DNA from: Lysinibacillus capsici
GTDB taxonomy: Bacteria > Bacillota > Bacilli > Bacillales_A > Planococcaceae
Assembly (NCBI RefSeq): GCF_003367505.1
Contig: NZ_PXXX01000012.1
Span: 1 to 64,000 of the forward strand
Length of the DNA stretch: 64,000 nucleotides
Direction of reading: 5' to 3'
Shown piece after piece: positions 34,023 through 43,448 of this stretch; position 1 is the stretch's first letter, and the number at the start of each line of letters is the position of its first letter. Made by a program: the position numbers and the translations under genes. Below the pieces are notes generated by a model. That model made no database searches. It worked only from the letters and a program-made list of their open reading frames with translations, and was not told where the DNA came from.

Positions 34023-34916
34023 ATGAGCAGAAAGCCTATTTATGTCGAGATAGACATTCAGGCTCCTATAGAGAAAGCGTGGGATTATACACAAAATCCT
34101 CATCTGCATGAGCAATGGGATTTACGTTTTACATCGATTACATATATTCCGAAAAAAGCACCCGAGGAGCCACAGCGTTTTACCTATGAAACGAAGGTAA
34201 TGGCAGGCTTACAGGTAAGCGGCTGGGGAGAAAGCAAGGGGGAGCATCATAAAGAAAATGGCACGCGAACATCCTCACTGCATTTTGGTACGCCTCAAAA
34301 GCGCTCACCCATAGCGGAGGGAAAAGGCTATTGGCAATATATCCCGCATCAACAGGGGCTGACATTTCTGACCCAATATGATTATGATACACGCTATGGC
34401 AAGCTTGGCGTATTCTTTGATTTATTTTTTCGTCCATTAATGGGGTGGGCGACGGCACTCAGCTTTGACGTTTTAAAAAGATGGCTAGAAAAAGGAGAAA
34501 ATCCTACCGCACAGTATAGTCGATTCTTTTTAACGATGCTTCTGTGTCTATTCTTTTGCTTTGTCTGGTTCTATCATGGTCTTGTACCGAAGATCATCCA
34601 TTTGCATCCGCAGGAATTAAAGATGACCGCTTCATTACTAAACCATGCAGATCAGCTAGTTATGTGGATAGGGGTTGCGGAAATTCTCTTTGCTTTTTGT
34701 TGGCTTTACCCGCGAGGAAAACGCTGGCTCTTTGGCATGCAAATCATCGTTTTTCCGCTCTTGACGATAGCTGCTATTGTTGCGGACCCGACAAGTGTAC
34801 AAGCACCCTTTAATCCACTTACCTTTAATAGTGCTTTATGGGTGTTGTCGATTGTCGGATTTAGCTTAAGTAAGGATGTACCGAGTGCTAAAAGTTGTAA
34901 AAGAAAGCGAGGATAA
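34023..34916 (+). CDS. SRPBCC domain fused to DoxX-like membrane domain (YndG-like)
   Basis: 297 residues. The N-terminal ~155 residues are a helix-grip SRPBCC domain (VEIDIQAPIEKAWDYTQNPHLH.QWD). The C-terminal part has four hydrophobic helices in the DoxX-like (DUF4267/PF13781) style. AAGGAGTG precedes the ATG. It heads a three-gene unit with the DUF4166 and YndJ-like proteins, matching the B. subtilis yndG-yndH-yndJ order. Function of that operon is unknown; membrane-associated ligand handling is a guess. Confidence 0.8.
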   Translation: MSRKPIYVEIDIQAPIEKAWDYTQNPHLHEQWDLRFTSITYIPKKAPEEPQRFTYETKVMAGLQVSGWGESKGEHHKENGTRTSSLHFGTPQKRSPIAEGKGYWQYIPHQQGLTFLTQYDYDTRYGKLGVFFDLFFRPLMGWATALSFDVLKRWLEKGENPTAQYSRFFLTMLLCLFFCFVWFYHGLVPKIIHLHPQELKMTASLLNHADQLVMWIGVAEILFAFCWLYPRGKRWLFGMQIIVFPLLTIAAIVADPTSVQAPFNPLTFNSALWVLSIVGFSLSKDVPSAKSCKRKRG

Positions 34917-34921
34917 CAAGG

Positions 34922-35533
34922 ATGACGATCTATCAAACATTATTAGGGGATGATTTTGCAAGACTTCATCCGATGCTACAACAGCGTTATGCGTTACCAA
35001 TTGATGAATCATTTTTTGCTAAGGGCGTGATGCATCAAATAAAATCTGGTGCTAAATGGATGTGTCCCTTCTATACACTGGCTGCGAAAACGCGATTTCT
35101 GTTCCCAGAGTCAGGGGAGGATATCCCCTTTACTATTTCGAATACATGCAGAGCCCTGCCAAGTGGGGAACTAGAGGTACTATGGGAGCGCACCTTTTAT
35201 TTCCCGCAGAAAACAAGGCATTTTGATGCAAGGATGACCATTGATCCAATCCAAAAAATTGTGAAAGATTATTTAGGCACACCCGCTCTTTTTTATTCCG
35301 ATTTGCACTTTACGGTGACACGAGCGGGGACATTGGTCATTCGTTCAGGAAAGCAGCGCTTTGTCCTCTCGCGTTTCGAATGCCCGATGCCTAGACTGTT
35401 AGAGGGTCGAGTCATTGTAGAGGAAGGCTTTGATGAATCGAAAAATGTCTTTACCATTCATGTCTCCATCCATAATCCATTCATAGGGAGGCTCATGATG
35501 TATGCTGGTGAATTTACGCAACAATCGAAGTAA
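34922..35533 (+). CDS. DUF4166 protein (YndH-like)
   Basis: 203 residues beginning MTIYQTLLGDDFARLHPMLQ, typical of DUF4166. A later WERTFYFP segment and the SDLHFTV...RFVLSRFECPMP block also fit. No catalytic motif is evident. The gene is 5 bases after its upstream neighbour and overlaps the YndJ-like gene by 32 bases, indicating one transcript and coupled translation. Confidence 0.82.
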   Translation: MTIYQTLLGDDFARLHPMLQQRYALPIDESFFAKGVMHQIKSGAKWMCPFYTLAAKTRFLFPESGEDIPFTISNTCRALPSGELEVLWERTFYFPQKTRHFDARMTIDPIQKIVKDYLGTPALFYSDLHFTVTRAGTLVIRSGKQRFVLSRFECPMPRLLEGRVIVEEGFDESKNVFTIHVSIHNPFIGRLMMYAGEFTQQSK

Positions 35534-37058
35534 TTTCATTTTTTTACTAGGGATTTTGTTCACGGTGATGTGCTTTGTGCTTAGTGGGCAACCCAATTAC
35601 TTATGGTTACTAACCGTTGCTCAACTAATTTTCGTTCCCACCATGGTATTAATGGTTGTGGATGTTCAGAAAGTCGGCACAGCCATTACTATGGGGATGA
35701 TGCTAGCCGTTACACTGCTGCATTGGTCGACGGATGGCGTTTTGGCTAATGTTTTGGCAGGCATGTATGTACTGTATACCTTCTATATCGCCATGCAAGG
35801 CGTGAAAAGATTTTTACAACGAGGTTTTACAAATATTGCGGAGTTTGCTATCGACATGGGGCTTTTCTACCTAGCCCTCGGTGGTCTGTGGTTTTTCGCC
35901 TATGTCACCAACATGGATACTGGTTTTTCACCATTAATAACGTGGTTAACGGCCATTCACTTTCATTATTCGGCTTGTTTATTACCCATTTCAGTTGGAC
36001 TTTTAGGTCGATTACATGATAGTAGAGGCTATCGTGTTATGGTGATGATGTTGCTGGCAGGACCAATCCTTGTTGCGATAGGTATTGCCTTTTCCATTCT
36101 CATCGAAATCATCGCCGTCGCTCTTTATATTTTCGCCATTTACGGCTTGTTTTTCGTAGCGCTCAAAACAAAGCTTCCGTTTGGACAGGGGCTATTGCTG
36201 AGGACTTCCTATGGAGCGCTCTGTCTGACGATTCTTGGATCTTGTCTGTATGTTTACAGTCGTGTCAGCGGAAACGTTTCCATCGGCATTCCAGAAATGC
36301 TTCAATTCCATGGTGTGATCAATGGTGTTTTCTTTGGGGGGATAGGGGTCATCGCCTGGCTAATGGCTGTCCCCCCAACAACACAGCGTCCGTTTGAGTT
36401 CCCTGTAAGCCAAATTCGCGGGAAGCTACATCATGAGAATATACCACACCCTGGCTTGGTCGATGCCTTACAGGATTTTGTGGATACTACAAAGCTACCG
36501 CCTGTCATTCCACATTTTTATGAGTATACGACGACCTATCGGCTGCTTTCGACGGTGCAATGGAAGGCTTGGTTTCGACCTTTTGCCTTTCTGTATCAAG
36601 GAATGAGCCGTTTGCTCCAACAGCTCAATTTACCCTTTTCCAGTAAGCCAGTTGAGATGACGGGTAGCATTGTTCAGGTCGATTCTGCACGAGATAGCCG
36701 TCCGTCTCCACGTGCATGGATTCGGACAATTCATCAGCAAACCGTTTTTGTCGCGATTTATTCGAAGCACACAAGCGACGAAACGACCTATATGAATATA
36801 GCCTTACCACTCCCGTTCTCAACAATGGTTGGCATTTTGTATGCCTATGAAGAAAATGGTCAGCTACACCTAACAAGTCGTCATGATGGAGATGCAGGAA
36901 TTTATTTGGCGATAGGAAAAAATGTGATGAGGCTACCCCTACAGGAGCATTTTCAAATTTCTGCGGTAGATGACAAGACATTGTCAGCACGCCATCAGAT
37001 GACGTTATTTGGTATTCCATTCCTACAAATTGATTATCATATTAAAAGAAATGCTTAG
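35502..37058 (+). CDS. yndJ: YndJ-like membrane protein
   Basis: 518 residues. The N-terminal ~300 residues contain about nine hydrophobic helices. The C-terminal ~210 residues are soluble and resemble the beta-rich part of the DUF4166 neighbour family (QVDSARDSRPSPRAWIR, then LPLPFSTMVGILYAYEENG). Order after DUF4166 and total length support YndJ. GGGAGG lies about 9 bases before the ATG inside the upstream gene. Biochemical role unknown. Confidence 0.8.
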   Translation: MLVNLRNNRSNFIFLLGILFTVMCFVLSGQPNYLWLLTVAQLIFVPTMVLMVVDVQKVGTAITMGMMLAVTLLHWSTDGVLANVLAGMYVLYTFYIAMQGVKRFLQRGFTNIAEFAIDMGLFYLALGGLWFFAYVTNMDTGFSPLITWLTAIHFHYSACLLPISVGLLGRLHDSRGYRVMVMMLLAGPILVAIGIAFSILIEIIAVALYIFAIYGLFFVALKTKLPFGQGLLLRTSYGALCLTILGSCLYVYSRVSGNVSIGIPEMLQFHGVINGVFFGGIGVIAWLMAVPPTTQRPFEFPVSQIRGKLHHENIPHPGLVDALQDFVDTTKLPPVIPHFYEYTTTYRLLSTVQWKAWFRPFAFLYQGMSRLLQQLNLPFSSKPVEMTGSIVQVDSARDSRPSPRAWIRTIHQQTVFVAIYSKHTSDETTYMNIALPLPFSTMVGILYAYEENGQLHLTSRHDGDAGIYLAIGKNVMRLPLQEHFQISAVDDKTLSARHQMTLFGIPFLQIDYHIKRNA

Positions 37059-37130
37059 ATTGGCAGGAATTTCCTCAACCGAACGAGAAGGTCCTATTAT
37101 AGAGACAAATAACAAGGAGTGATGGAAGGC

Positions 37131-37565
37131 TTGCGTTTAACAAAAGGAATTTCTGGTTTCGATGCAGCGCATTTAATTGAGCAGGACATGCGCATGTTTC
37201 AGTCGATGGTGTACCATTTAGTGACAAGCGAACAAAGAGCGAAAGTAAGGCAATTTATTGATCAAGCGCCCTTTGTCTATATGCAGGCAGTGATTGAAAT
37301 CGATGGAGAAACACTGACGATTCTTCATCATCGTTTGATGCCGTACATCGCATTTGCCAAGCAGGAGGTGAATAGCTTTACCTTTTTATCCAAGCCTCAC
37401 CTGCATAAATATTTTCCTATGCGAAAATGCTTGGAAGCGGAGACACTTACAACATTACTAACAAAGGATGAGGCGTTCCATAGCCTATCTGCTACAGAAT
37501 GGAAATACGTCTCTTATTTTAATAGTCAAACCATTGGCGATGTAATGTTCAATGGCTGGGATTAA
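37131..37565 (+). CDS. Hypothetical soluble protein
   Basis: About 144 residues, soluble, no family recognised. A TTG start at 37131 is chosen, 11 bases after AAGGAG; a GTG and ATG at 37119/37122 fall inside or too close to that site. The sequence is rich in His and Phe near TILHHRLMPYIAFAKQE and FLSKPHLHKYFP. It follows the ynd-type operon by about 70 bases and could be its fourth member. Confidence 0.65.
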   Translation: MRLTKGISGFDAAHLIEQDMRMFQSMVYHLVTSEQRAKVRQFIDQAPFVYMQAVIEIDGETLTILHHRLMPYIAFAKQEVNSFTFLSKPHLHKYFPMRKCLEAETLTTLLTKDEAFHSLSATEWKYVSYFNSQTIGDVMFNGWD

Positions 37566-37727
37566 GGATAGTACTATAGGCGTGCGATAAAAGATGCTAT
37601 AAAAAACATTATATTGACCAAGTTATTTCTGGAAATATAGCAAAAATTCCTAAAACCGCTAATCGTCCTAATTAAATGGTAGATTTTTAAGGATGGAATA
37701 GATTAGGAAAATAAGGGGTTTTTGCAA

Positions 37728-39410
37728 ATGAAGTTCAAAACAATCAGTAGACGCATTGTTTTTTCCTTTAGCATTGTGATTGCAATCATGATAGGATACA
37801 TTGTTTACAATTACTTTGCCATCAAGCAAAGCAATGATGCGACAGAGCAAATTGTACAGCAAGAATTACAACTATTAATCATCGATTACGAGCAGGCACA
37901 GTCCATTGATTTAAGAATAGCGGCAGCTAGAGGCTATGTGCTTTCTGGGAGAGAAAAGTATAAAGAGATATTTCAGGATAATGTTGCAAAGGAACTAAGC
38001 AATGAAGAAAAGCGGTCAGCATTATCTTCCTCAGGCGAATTCGGACAATTTGCGGAAATGTCTAAGGAATGGAACCGTTATATTGAGCAAGAGGTATTTG
38101 CGGTATATGATCAAGGGAACACCGAGCTAGCTACCCAAAACCTCACAAAAATGGATGACACAGCTACGACCATTCGTGAAGGCTACGAAGACTTAGCGGC
38201 GCAACGGAAGCTAGCCATTAATGAGGTAGGGACGGACAGTATTGCTGCTGGAGAGCAGAAACAGCGAATCGCCATTATCGTAGGTATTGTGATTGTTCTT
38301 CTAGCAGTGATAATTGAGCTATTAAGTGCTCGTGGTATTTCAAGACCAATCGTGACGTTAACCAAGCGTATGCAACAAATGACCAATGGCGATTTAAGTG
38401 AGCCGCCTTTGAAGGTTCAATCGAAGGATGAAGTAGGGCAACTGATGGAAGCGACCAATACGATGTCAGATATTTTAAATCGTCTATTAAAGCACATTCA
38501 AACGGTGTCCAATGATGTAGCGGCACATAGTGAGGAGCTTCTTCAGTCGACTTCTGAGGTCAAAATGGGGACAGAGCAAATTGTTCATACGGTTACAGAA
38601 ATGGCAAGTGGGACAGAATTACAGGCAGATCATGCCTCTGATGTCGCTTCCGCCATGAATGATTTTACTAGCAAAGTTACTACGGTTCATCACGGCAGTA
38701 AAGATGTTCAACAGTATTCGCAGAGTGTGAAGGCTTTAACACAAGAAGGTAGAAGCTTAATGACCACTTCCACAAAACAAATGGAAGCCATCCAGCATAC
38801 AGTGAAGGACGCGGTGAATCAGGTAAATGGCTTAAGTAAGCAAACACAGGAGATTTCTAAGCTTGTAGCGGTCATTCAAACGATTGCTGCCCAAACTAAT
38901 TTACTCGCATTGAACGCAGCGATTGAAGCAGCTAGAGCTGGGGAACAGGGGAAAGGCTTTGCCGTGGTGGCCGACGAGGTTCGAACATTAGCCGAACAGG
39001 TCGCCTTCTCCGTCGATGATATTACAGCGATTGTCAGAAAAATTCAGGATGATTCCGATACAGTAACCTCCTCGCTAGAGCAAGGCTATGAGGAAGTCGA
39101 AAAGGGCACAACACAAATGGCCGCAACCAATACAACATTCAATCGAATTGCGGATGCTATTGAGGCCATTGCGACAGGCATTGAAGGTATGTCAGTGGAG
39201 CTAGCTGAAGTTGTTCACAATACTGTCACGATTAATAAAGCAGTCGATGAAATTGCTGCTGTCTCCGAACAATCAGCGGCAGGCATTCAGGAAACATCGG
39301 CTACCATTGAGCAAACTGCAAGCTCCATGGCTGAAATTAAACATAGTGCCGAGCATTTAGCAGAAATGGCTGAACAACTAAATGCCCTGATTCGTCAATT
39401 TAAGCAATAG
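37728..39410 (+). CDS. Methyl-accepting chemotaxis protein
   Basis: 560-residue receptor. TM1 (about 9-31), an outside four-helix sensor (~32-180), TM2 (~183-203), HAMP ([19 protein letters not shown], then [12 protein letters not shown]), and a long coiled-coil signalling domain whose hairpin tip includes [19 protein letters not shown] and [14 protein letters not shown]. It would report an external ligand to CheA/CheW. ATG at 37728 is 9 bases after AAGGGG. Monocistronic; no che genes in the window. Confidence 0.95.
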   Translation: MKFKTISRRIVFSFSIVIAIMIGYIVYNYFAIKQSNDATEQIVQQELQLLIIDYEQAQSIDLRIAAARGYVLSGREKYKEIFQDNVAKELSNEEKRSALSSSGEFGQFAEMSKEWNRYIEQEVFAVYDQGNTELATQNLTKMDDTATTIREGYEDLAAQRKLAINEVGTDSIAAGEQKQRIAIIVGIVIVLLAVIIELLSARGISRPIVTLTKRMQQMTNGDLSEPPLKVQSKDEVGQLMEATNTMSDILNRLLKHIQTVSNDVAAHSEELLQSTSEVKMGTEQIVHTVTEMASGTELQADHASDVASAMNDFTSKVTTVHHGSKDVQQYSQSVKALTQEGRSLMTTSTKQMEAIQHTVKDAVNQVNGLSKQTQEISKLVAVIQTIAAQTNLLALNAAIEAARAGEQGKGFAVVADEVRTLAEQVAFSVDDITAIVRKIQDDSDTVTSSLEQGYEEVEKGTTQMAATNTTFNRIADAIEAIATGIEGMSVELAEVVHNTVTINKAVDEIAAVSEQSAAGIQETSATIEQTASSMAEIKHSAEHLAEMAEQLNALIRQFKQ

Positions 39411-39481
39411 AAAATACCTGTGGATTTCAAACTTCCCTCACATTTCATCTGTATACTAAGGCATTGGAAGGTGGAATCATT

Positions 39482-40441
39482 TTGAGAAAATATTTACTTT
39501 TATTATTGATGAGTACTTTATTCATGGCACCCGTTGCCTACGCCCATACGATGGATAAAAGTACACTATTCACAGATGTCCCTGAAACAGCCGCCAATAT
39601 TCAGGACATTATGGTACTACACAGTATTGGGCTTCTTGGGTACAATGGCAAAGATATGGCCTTAAATCCAACAGACAATCTTTCACGCAAGGACTTTGCA
39701 GGCTGGGTAGGTGGCTTTTTCGGCCTTGAGGGAGCAACAGTGGATGAGCTAGCACAAGCAGCTCAAAAAGAGGATTACGTATCTTCGCTAGAGGGAGATA
39801 TTACGTACAAGGAAATAAATACAGCACTTTTTCATCATAAACTTGAGCTAGCCAATCCTGACGCAACCATGACGAAAGAAGAGTACATTGCATTCTTAAC
39901 AGAGCACCTTACATTTGATATGGGCGGACATACGCTTATTCAGATGGGCGGCTTTGCAGAAGGACCAACGGGTACGATTGAAGACGTTGTCACAGGTGAC
40001 CAAACAGGAATCATCATCGACGGTAAAACATACATGCTGTCAGGACACCCTCGCATCTTTGCCGATTCAACAGATGCCAAAAGCTGGGTAGGGCAACAGC
40101 TAGAACGTTCTATTTTTACAACAGCAGCGGATCACCCTCATGGACATGACGGTGGGCAAGAGGAAAACCACGGGGATCATGCAGAAGGCCATGGTGACAG
40201 CCACGAGCATGAAGCATCCGACTCGAATGAAGCAACACTACAATATGTGCAAATTAGCACTGCACAAGTGGTGAAAGAGGATGCCAAAGAAACGGAGTTT
40301 TCGAACGCTACACCAAGAGAAGAGCAACAAGCAGCCGCAGCAGATGACACAGCATCCAACTCAAACACAGTTTGGATGATCGCTATCCTAGCAGCACTAG
40401 CCGCTATTTTTGTTATTGTATTTGTGAAACGCAAGAAATAA
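39482..40441 (+). CDS. Surface protein with SLH-like domain and His-rich segment
   Basis: 319 residues from TTG behind GGAAGGTGG. Signal peptide with cleavage after AYA; the mature N-terminus (FTDVPETAANIQDIMVLHSIGLLGYNGK...LNPTDNLSRKDFAGWV) resembles an S-layer-homology repeat. A middle domain has DQTGIIIDGKTYMLSG. A histidine/aspartate-rich stretch (HPHGHDGG, then HGDHAEGHGDSHEH) is a likely metal-binding segment. It ends in a transmembrane helix and KRKK, so it is anchored in the membrane facing out. Copper or zinc handling is a guess. Confidence 0.75.
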   Translation: MRKYLLLLLMSTLFMAPVAYAHTMDKSTLFTDVPETAANIQDIMVLHSIGLLGYNGKDMALNPTDNLSRKDFAGWVGGFFGLEGATVDELAQAAQKEDYVSSLEGDITYKEINTALFHHKLELANPDATMTKEEYIAFLTEHLTFDMGGHTLIQMGGFAEGPTGTIEDVVTGDQTGIIIDGKTYMLSGHPRIFADSTDAKSWVGQQLERSIFTTAADHPHGHDGGQEENHGDHAEGHGDSHEHEASDSNEATLQYVQISTAQVVKEDAKETEFSNATPREEQQAAAADDTASNSNTVWMIAILAALAAIFVIVFVKRKK

Positions 40442-40450
40442 TGTAAATGA

Positions 40451-40500
40451 AAAAAACCAGCAATAACCGAGGGAATTCGGTTGTTGGTGGTTTTTTCATT
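40451..40500 (+). terminator. Intrinsic terminator after the His-rich surface protein
   Basis: Near-perfect 20-base arms (40451-40470 with 40477-40496) around a 6-base loop, with T-runs. Confidence 0.9.
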
Positions 40501-40638
40501 TTTCCCCACTTTCATTAAACCGTCAAACATTCCAAATAAACACCTGCATATTCCAGCAATTTTACACAAAATTGAATAAGCACAAGCATGTTCGGTATAT
40601 AAATAGGGTACGAACATTTTTTGGTTAGGAGTGTGTAA

Positions 40639-42180
40639 ATGGCTGTACTTGTGGTGAAGAGGAGCATAATGCATCGTTATCAAAGTATCGGGCAGGCGAT
40701 TGAAGAGGCGGCGCCTGGGGATATGATTGAAATTCGGGATGGGATTTATGAGGAAAGCTTGGATATTGCCAAGCGGCTGACGTTGTATGGGGTTGGCAAT
40801 GTGACCATCAAGGGTGGTGTATTTATTCGCTATCAAACTCCTGTCGCGATGCGTAATTTACGGTTCCGGCAAGGGCAGGGGCTATATGTGAAAGGTGATT
40901 TACAGCTAGAGAATTGTGTCATTGAGGAGCAATTGATTCGAACGCAGATGATGGTGAGCTATGGTAGTTTGCTGATGAAAAATTGTGCAGTGCTTGCTAC
41001 GCCACTGAATCATTTTGGTTTGCGTGTGGCGAATGGATCCAGTGTTATTCTAGTCGACACGACATTTGAGCATCATAGGAAGGCACAGATTATCGCTCAA
41101 AACTGTGAGCTGACCTTGACGAATTGTATGCTGTTGGAAGGGAAGAAGCATGGTATTTTTGCGATTCGCCATGTCAAGATGACAATGGAGGACTGTGAAA
41201 TTCATGGGCATGACAAGGCACAAGTAATAGCTGCGTCGAGTGAGATTACGATGACCAATTGTTTAGTGCACCAAGGGCAAGGGGTAGGCATTCAATTGTT
41301 TGATAGCACGACTTTCAGGATGGATGGCTGTGAAATAAAAGAGCATTTTGATACGAATATGGTGGTTCATCGCAGTGAACTAATGGTTTCTGATTCTATT
41401 TTTTCAGATGGTCAAAGTCATGGGGTGTATCTTGGAGAAAAAACCGAAGCCAAGTTCTATGATTGTCAAGTTTCTCGGCATGTCAAGGCGCAGGTGTTGA
41501 TAGAAAATAGCAAGGTGGAATTGCATACATGTCATGTTCGTAATGGCATGGCTGTCGGGCTTACCATTGTGGATGAGGCAAATGTTTCGATGAACCAATG
41601 TAAAATTCAAAACCATCAGCAATTTCATATTATTGTTGATGCTAGTGGATTAAAGCTACAGCAATCGATTATTCAATTTGGGCAATCAGGTGGTGTTTAT
41701 GGTAATGAACATGCCAAAATCATGATGCATCATACAACGATTCGAGAGCTGCAAAGCCACCATATCTATATCAACAATGCCCGATTATTTACACAATATT
41801 GCACGTTTGAACAAATGGAAGGAAACGGAATTACTTGCATTGATGCAATTTTTGAGATAGCTAATAGCTATTTTAAAGATGGTCAAGAAAGCTCTTATGC
41901 CATGATTTGGTCAGATCAATCAATGGGGCGTATTGAAAATTGTAGGGTGGATAAGGCGGCTAGACCATTCTTAGCGCTGTCCAATAAATCATTATTGGAA
42001 ATGCGTCATACTGATATAGCCGCAGTAAAGGCTCCAGCGGTGGTACAGGAAAACAGCCAATTATTTGTACAAGGACATGTACAGTCAGCGACATGGCAGA
42101 AGGATACAGCATCAAAGGTTTCTCAAATTGAGGACATGAAATTAGAAATAGTGAAATATGATATTAAAAAAATAATATAA
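40639..42180 (+). CDS. Right-handed parallel beta-helix protein
   Basis: 513 residues with no signal peptide. The start (YQSIGQAIEEAAPGDMIEIRDGIYEESL) is the NosD/pectin-lyase-like opening. Then come many ~23-residue rungs with patterns such as LTNCMLLEGKKHGIFAI, MTNCLVHQGQGVGIQLF and VSDSIFSDGQSHGVYLG, about two rungs per 46 residues. Such folds bind or cleave polysaccharides or act as structural spikes; a cytoplasmic one has no obvious role. TTAGGAG precedes the ATG. Single gene with its own terminator. Confidence 0.85.
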   Translation: MAVLVVKRSIMHRYQSIGQAIEEAAPGDMIEIRDGIYEESLDIAKRLTLYGVGNVTIKGGVFIRYQTPVAMRNLRFRQGQGLYVKGDLQLENCVIEEQLIRTQMMVSYGSLLMKNCAVLATPLNHFGLRVANGSSVILVDTTFEHHRKAQIIAQNCELTLTNCMLLEGKKHGIFAIRHVKMTMEDCEIHGHDKAQVIAASSEITMTNCLVHQGQGVGIQLFDSTTFRMDGCEIKEHFDTNMVVHRSELMVSDSIFSDGQSHGVYLGEKTEAKFYDCQVSRHVKAQVLIENSKVELHTCHVRNGMAVGLTIVDEANVSMNQCKIQNHQQFHIIVDASGLKLQQSIIQFGQSGGVYGNEHAKIMMHHTTIRELQSHHIYINNARLFTQYCTFEQMEGNGITCIDAIFEIANSYFKDGQESSYAMIWSDQSMGRIENCRVDKAARPFLALSNKSLLEMRHTDIAAVKAPAVVQENSQLFVQGHVQSATWQKDTASKVSQIEDMKLEIVKYDIKKII

Positions 42181-42202
42181 AAGCCGATTATACAAATAAG
42201 AC

Positions 42203-42233
42203 AAGTAGTTTCAATTTTGAAATTACTTTTTTT
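42203..42233 (+). terminator. Intrinsic terminator after the beta-helix gene
   Basis: Stem AAGTAGTTTCAA / TTGAAATTACTT (one G-T pair), 2-base loop and T-tract. Confidence 0.85.
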
Positions 42234-42239
42234 ATGGAT

Positions 42240-42600
42240 TCGTGTATTGATATTTCATATATGTGAAAAATGGGTAAAGAAATACGTTTGGGCTGTTAAT
42301 TAACTTTAATTTGTGCAAAAAAAATCTATAATTCGACAAAATGCAAGAATATTTTTATAATGGTATAGATGTCTTGTTGCAATTACTGCAATATTTTGAA
42401 ATATTCCACAGGGAAACTTATACAATCTTTGTATAAGTTATAACCAACATAATAAAAGTTTTTACTTAATGTAAAATAAATATTAAATAAATGTGGATAA
42501 TAGATTGATTATTTTCTATGTTTAAACCTATAATTAGTAAAAATGGTTCATCCAATAAGATAAATTTTCGTTAATTATGAAATGGGAGTAATGATTTTAC
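42240..42600. other. AT-rich non-coding gap with hairpins
   Basis: No supported gene. It holds the perfect inverted repeat AACTTATACAA-tct-TTGTATAAGTT (42415-42439), smaller palindromes TTTCA...TGAAA (~42253) and AATATTTtgAAATATT (~42390), one consensus DnaA-box word TGTGGATAA at 42492, and the promoter of the next small gene. Confidence 0.5.
42505..42534 (+). promoter_or_regulatory. SigA-type promoter of the 65-residue protein gene
   Basis: TTGATT and consensus TATAAT separated by 18 bases, about 97 bases before the ATG at 42631. Confidence 0.55.
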
Positions 42601-42630
42601 AATAATAAATAGAGAGAGTATTGGGGTGAT

Positions 42631-42828
42631 ATGAGTATGTTTGGGCTGACAAAAGAAGAAATTATGTTAATGCTAGAGGAGATGGAATTAGCAGAGAAGC
42701 ACAAGAATGTGATTGCTGATATCTTACATCTAAATAATATGCGAATCGAACAACAACTCGCATTAATGATCCAATTAATCATAGATGAGCGCGAACGAAA
42801 TATTTCCAACAATACATATCTAAACTAA
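42631..42828 (+). CDS. Small helical protein, unknown
   Basis: 65 residues, predicted almost wholly helical and charged: TKEEIMLMLEEMELAEKHK, then a hydrophobic-charged second helix ending in ERERN. No membrane segment. GGGGTG precedes the ATG and a terminator follows directly. No family recognised. Confidence 0.65.
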   Translation: MSMFGLTKEEIMLMLEEMELAEKHKNVIADILHLNNMRIEQQLALMIQLIIDERERNISNNTYLN

Positions 42829-42836
42829 AAAAATGT

Positions 42837-42882
42837 CGAAAAATCACAGGTGCTATGTTTGCAACGCCTGTGATTTTTTTGT
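42837..42882. terminator. Bidirectional terminator
   Basis: Stem AAATCACAGG / CCTGTGATTT with T-tract on the plus side and A-tract upstream, between the small helical protein gene and the convergent acetyltransferase gene. Confidence 0.85.
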
Positions 42883-42890
42883 CAGCCATT

Positions 42891-43325
42891 TTATAATTTT
42901 TTTGTGAAGCAAATGATGCGATTAGCTTCTGTAAAACCGAGCTGAAGATGAACCCTTAGGCTTTCGTCATTGTCCCATTCACAGTCACTGGCAAACTCTA
43001 GACAGCCCCTATGCTTTGCCCATTGCTCACATTTCTCCACAAGCAGTCTTGCATAGCCCTGCTGGCGATATTCCTCTCTCACAAAAAGGCCTTCTAAATA
43101 GCCGACTGGACTTGAGTCAGTCCCTTCTACATAGTCTGTTCTTAACTGGCATTGGGCAAATCCAACTGCTTCGTCATCGTCATAGACAAGAAAAATAGCT
43201 GCGTTTTCTTCCTTTAGCAGCTGTGTCATCTCTTCGGTAAATTCCTCTAGTGTATGATTAGGCCAGAGCAGTAAGGCTAATGAGGCCGCAGCATGAGCGT
43301 TCTTCTGGTTTGCTTGTTGAATCAT
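42891..43325 (-). CDS. GNAT acetyltransferase, aminoglycoside AAC(6')-like
   Basis: 144 residues of the GNAT fold. The acetyl-CoA loop is EEYRQQGYARLLVEKCE. Several blocks match aminoglycoside 6'-N-acetyltransferases closely: RTDYVEGTDSSPVGYLEGLFV, CLEFASDCEWDN, and the C-terminal LGFTEANRIICFTKKL. The expected reaction is acetylation of the 6'-amino group of aminoglycosides such as kanamycin or tobramycin, but chromosomal homologues may have other amine substrates. AGGAGG precedes the ATG. Single gene. Confidence 0.85.
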   Translation of the reverse strand: MIQQANQKNAHAAASLALLLWPNHTLEEFTEEMTQLLKEENAAIFLVYDDDEAVGFAQCQLRTDYVEGTDSSPVGYLEGLFVREEYRQQGYARLLVEKCEQWAKHRGCLEFASDCEWDNDESLRVHLQLGFTEANRIICFTKKL

Positions 43326-43448
43326 AAAATTTTCCTCCTTTGTAAAAAATGAAACAAATTGTTTTGAAGTACGTACAAACTAGTAAGCGTTTTTATTTTA
43401 AAGCTCTAATTCTATTTTAACAATCTTACTTGAGGGGGGAATCCAATC

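Noticed and set aside
42492-42500. Replication origin based on a DnaA box
   Set aside because: A single consensus word in AT-rich DNA, with no cluster of boxes and no dnaA/dnaN or gidA neighbours.
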